A stretch of DNA of 64,000 bases from Antitrichia curtipendula (Eukaryota; Streptophyta; Bryopsida; Hypnales; Leucodontaceae), in NCBI GenBank assembly GCA_951230915.1, contig OX579640.1, positions 9,940,981-10,004,980 of the forward strand, read 5' to 3'. The position numbers were made by a program, and so were the translations under genes. This document shows, in pieces, positions 61,088 through 64,000 of the stretch (positions are counted from its first letter, which is position 1; every line of letters starts with the position of its first letter). The notes below the pieces were generated by a model. The model did no database searches, had not been told where the DNA came from, and saw nothing but the letters and a program-made list of their open reading frames with translations.

Positions 61088-64000
61088 TTAACCTTTTCGA
61101 CGCATCCGAGCAGCAAATGCACCGTCTATCCCATGTCTATGTGGAAAGGTGACCAAAAAACCCTCTGCGGACACCATCGAAGGTGGAACATACGTGTGCA
61201 CATTCTCTGTAGTGAAATCCTGCACAAAATAAACGTCTAATATTGTGAGTTTATTATCTCAACACCCACAGGCAACGGAATTTCATACGTAGCATGACTT
61301 TAATCTCTGCAAATCTTAAAAGTGAGCTTATTCCAAACGTGTGGCTCACCTGATTCCTTGAGAGGAAAGCTGCAACTCGTTCTGAGTTTTCACTGGCTTC
61401 GATTGAGCACGTGCTGTATACTAGCACACCACCAGGTTTTACCAACCTAGAGAAAATACAACACTACAAATTTAAAATAGCCAAAAAAATGCCTTAACTA
61501 CGAAGGCAAACCCACACGTATCTCTTCAAAATCAAGAAACTTCAAAATACTGATGTCTCAAGCTTATCAAACATGCCCATAGGAACAGGCAACAGATATC
61601 GGATGAGGGAAGCGTTGAAACCATACAAGGCTGCAGCGTCCAATAGTGAGTCTTGCAGATCTGCCAACTGCAAGATGTCCTCAGGTGATCTTCTCCATCG
61701 TAAGTCTGCCCTCTGAATAAAAAAGAATACAACATTATAACCAAAAACTACTCGAACAGACAATTAAAGTGACAATGATGATTCCACATACAAACAATAC
61801 TAACAGCAGAACGGGGCATCAACGTCAGTCTCCTAGACTTAATCAGTAACCATCAGAAAACAAAGTCAACAAAAGGGTTAAGATATGCAAAATAAGGGCT
61901 TTGCAAGCAATTCCACAATTTTTCAAAGTACTAGGTTTCCCTGGAATGAACCTTGGAAAGCACACCAAGGCCACTACACGGAGCATCCAGCAAGACGCGA
62001 TCAGCGGTTCCTGCTGCCTTCGCCTGCACTCATTTCTCAATAATAACAAAATTTCAAAACAATGCTGTACTTTTAAACTACTTTCAAACAAATAAGAACA
62101 AGACGCCACCCTACAAGTACAAATATCAGGCATTCTTAAAGCAGTTCTCAGGATAAGACTGATAAATCAAAGTAAGGACAGTAAAAACGAGACGGTATAT
62201 GGAGTATTTCTTAATAAGATGATCTCACTGACTTCCAAAGAATAACAGGATTCTTGTAAATTATTAGGTTAGCCTGAAATTACAAATTCGACCAACGGCT
62301 TGAGCTGGGCCGATAAAGGTGCTAACTAGAAAGAAAGAAGCTACACTAGATGCAGGAAGGGCTTTAGCAGATAAATAAACGATACTCTCTGGGTTGAAAC
62401 TCACCGCATAATCACGAAGATCGTAGTGGCATGATGAGACGACATCTCCAACACCCTGCTGTTGAGCAGCCTCTGTGAGTATGCGTAATCGTCCCTCGTT
62501 CACATCAACTGCTACAACCTTGCCTGTACAATCCAACCTTAACAATAAAACGCCATTCGTGCAAATACTCCAGCAGGAAGCACATTCTTCTCTATACTTC
62601 CACTGATCCAAAGAACATAATTTACAGAAAACTGTTAACTGAGATTGTTATTATACCTTGACCATTGAGTCGAGATGCCAGATTTAAGGCTTTCCCACCA
62701 GGTGCCGCACAGCAGTCAATGATCGTATCTCCAGGCTGTGCATCAACCACAGAAACCACAAGACCTGCCCACGGGAAATTAACCAGGTCAGGGAATTAAA
62801 TAATATATCTCCCAAAACTCAAAAATGTCTTCAAACTCCTAAGCATATTCTGCTGTCCGAATGCACCATGAATGGGATACTATGTCACCCATCGGAGCCG
62901 CAGGATATAATAATAAATCAGCCAGAACATCCTCGCAGGTTAAGGCTTACCTGCACTTTCATCTTGAACTGCGATACTTCCATTCTGAAGAAGACCTGAT
63001 CGTAGAACATCCTGTGTTTTGCCAACCAGAGTGAGATTCATGAGTACCACAGAATGTGCTCAAACATCGACTGGATACGGTGCTGGTTTTCTTAAGAGTT
63101 AAAGGCCACATCAACCCTAATTAAAATATGTGCCAAAAGCACTAGGGGGCTGTCTTTATATCATGGTCGGAGTACCCACCTGCATGCCTATAGATAGTCT
63201 CACAAAGTCCGGCAAGTAAGGTGATTCCGCATGAGAAACCTGGACAACCAATATTCAATAATTACATGTCGACATTGTACGAAAAATTCTTCTTCAGAAC
63301 ATCCTCAGGCACACGCGATCTCTGAATAATCTTGACCACGACATATTGCCGTTACAAACTTGCCATACAAGCATGGCCTTAACATAATGTTGTGATGCAA
63401 GTGTGAAAAAGTTCCTACATAGTTATGCGATTAACCTAAACACAATAACATGATATTTCAGCAAAAAACATGCGAAAAAAATATAAAATAAAGAAATCTG
63501 CATAGGTGTTTACTCACATATTTGGACTACATCAACACATACTCAGCTTTCAACAATTCCAACCAGCATGCCGCGTAGTCTACTGGGACAAACGGACCCT
63601 GAGACTCTGCCTGACTAATATTCAAAACCATAGTACAAGCAAAAAAATTCCCCCACATTGTACAGTCAGATTCACAAAATTTATAGATTGCAGCAGAATA
63701 ATGTCTTTACTAACCTCAAGCTTATCTAATTCAGCAATAAGATCTTGTCTTGAAACTCCCCGAGCACTGTTCGCCCTGTAGAAACGCAGGAACAAAAGAG
63801 AGGGATTAAGTGTAAATCGACATTAACGTCGCTAACCAACACGGTTAACAAAAGAATGCCCCTCACAATCCAACTCAAAGGGAGCAGATGCTAAATCGTA
63901 TCCAACCTGAGTGAAAACGTAGGACGTTGATTATTGCATTCCATGAGTCGCACAGATTCCTCTTCCCCAAATTGGGTGAGCCACAGTCGCACCATCCACT
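61088..64000 (-). CDS. RsmB-type rRNA cytosine-C5 methyltransferase (3' part; runs off the edge)
   Basis: Exons read on the minus strand: beyond 64000 to 63907, 63775-63715, 63239-63180, 63011-62951, 62764-62657, 62523-62405, 62023-61952, 61712-61627, 61446-61350, 61219-61088. All are GT-AG and phases close. The encoded part has RFM/NOL1-NOP2-Sun family landmarks. These are RANSARG, then GSIAVQDESAG, motif I DCCAAPGGK (SAM binding), AVDVNEGRL, motif IV DAPCSGLGVLSK with the Cys that releases the product, the RADLRWRRSPEDI segment of the RsmB branch, and motif VI VYSTCSIEASEN with the nucleophilic Cys. It ends FAARMRRKG. The family makes 5-methylcytosine in small-subunit rRNA. The N-terminal region, where a NusB-like domain would sit, lies outside the window. 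Organellar targeting cannot be judged. Confidence 0.9.

Noticed and set aside
1..64000. CRISPR arrays, operons, bacterial-type promoters, rRNA or tRNA genes
   Set aside because: The DNA is plant nuclear; no regularly spaced identical repeats with unique spacers and no recognisable rRNA or tRNA were seen by eye. A covariance-model search would be needed to exclude tRNAs.

Overview
The window is nuclear DNA from a land plant. It has three multi-exon genes with GT-AG introns, plant-specific receptor-kinase families (LysM and LRR), degenerate Ty3/gypsy and DUF4283-type retroelement relics, and dense nests of small non-autonomous DNA transposons. Two decayed coding regions (a divergent kinase and an adenine-methylase-like protein) remind me of families expanded in non-seed plants (mosses, lycophytes, ferns). 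That is only a suspicion; the species cannot be read from the sequence.

Layout. Positions 1-43,000 are an AT-rich transposon graveyard with no intact gene. It holds a retroelement ORF1 relic (1-1100), a broken copy of part of the LysM-kinase gene found 52 kb away (1265-1745), a Ty3/gypsy relic (19.8-20.8 kb), a decayed kinase-like gene (24.4-25.9 kb) and a decayed methylase-like gene (38.5-40.7 kb). It also holds several GC-rich 'GTCCG' islands, a 186-bp satellite, and many palindromic elements. The most striking component, spread over the whole window, is a family of about ten elements bounded by TTAA and the terminal inverted repeat CCCCTAAA...TTTAGGGG. Members have net lengths near 0.9, 0.65 and 0.54 kb, and several are interrupted by other transposons.

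Positions 43,371-64,000 are a gene island, all on the minus strand. First is an LRR receptor-like kinase, for which I could assemble a 17-exon, fully in-frame model of 861 residues. Next is a LysM receptor-like kinase of the CERK1/LYK type, 13 exons and 667 residues, including an 8-bp micro-exon. Last is the 3' part of an RsmB-type (NOL1/NOP2/Sun) rRNA cytosine-C5 methyltransferase that runs off the right edge. The two receptor kinases are single-pass plasma-membrane proteins by family. The LysM receptor would bind chitin or related N-acetylglucosamine oligomers, and the LRR kinase ligand is unknown. The methyltransferase is a house-keeping RNA-modification enzyme, probably organellar or nucleolar.

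Exon coordinates were read by eye from splice sites and reading frames. Individual boundaries may be off by a base, but the summed phases close without a stop in both complete kinase models.
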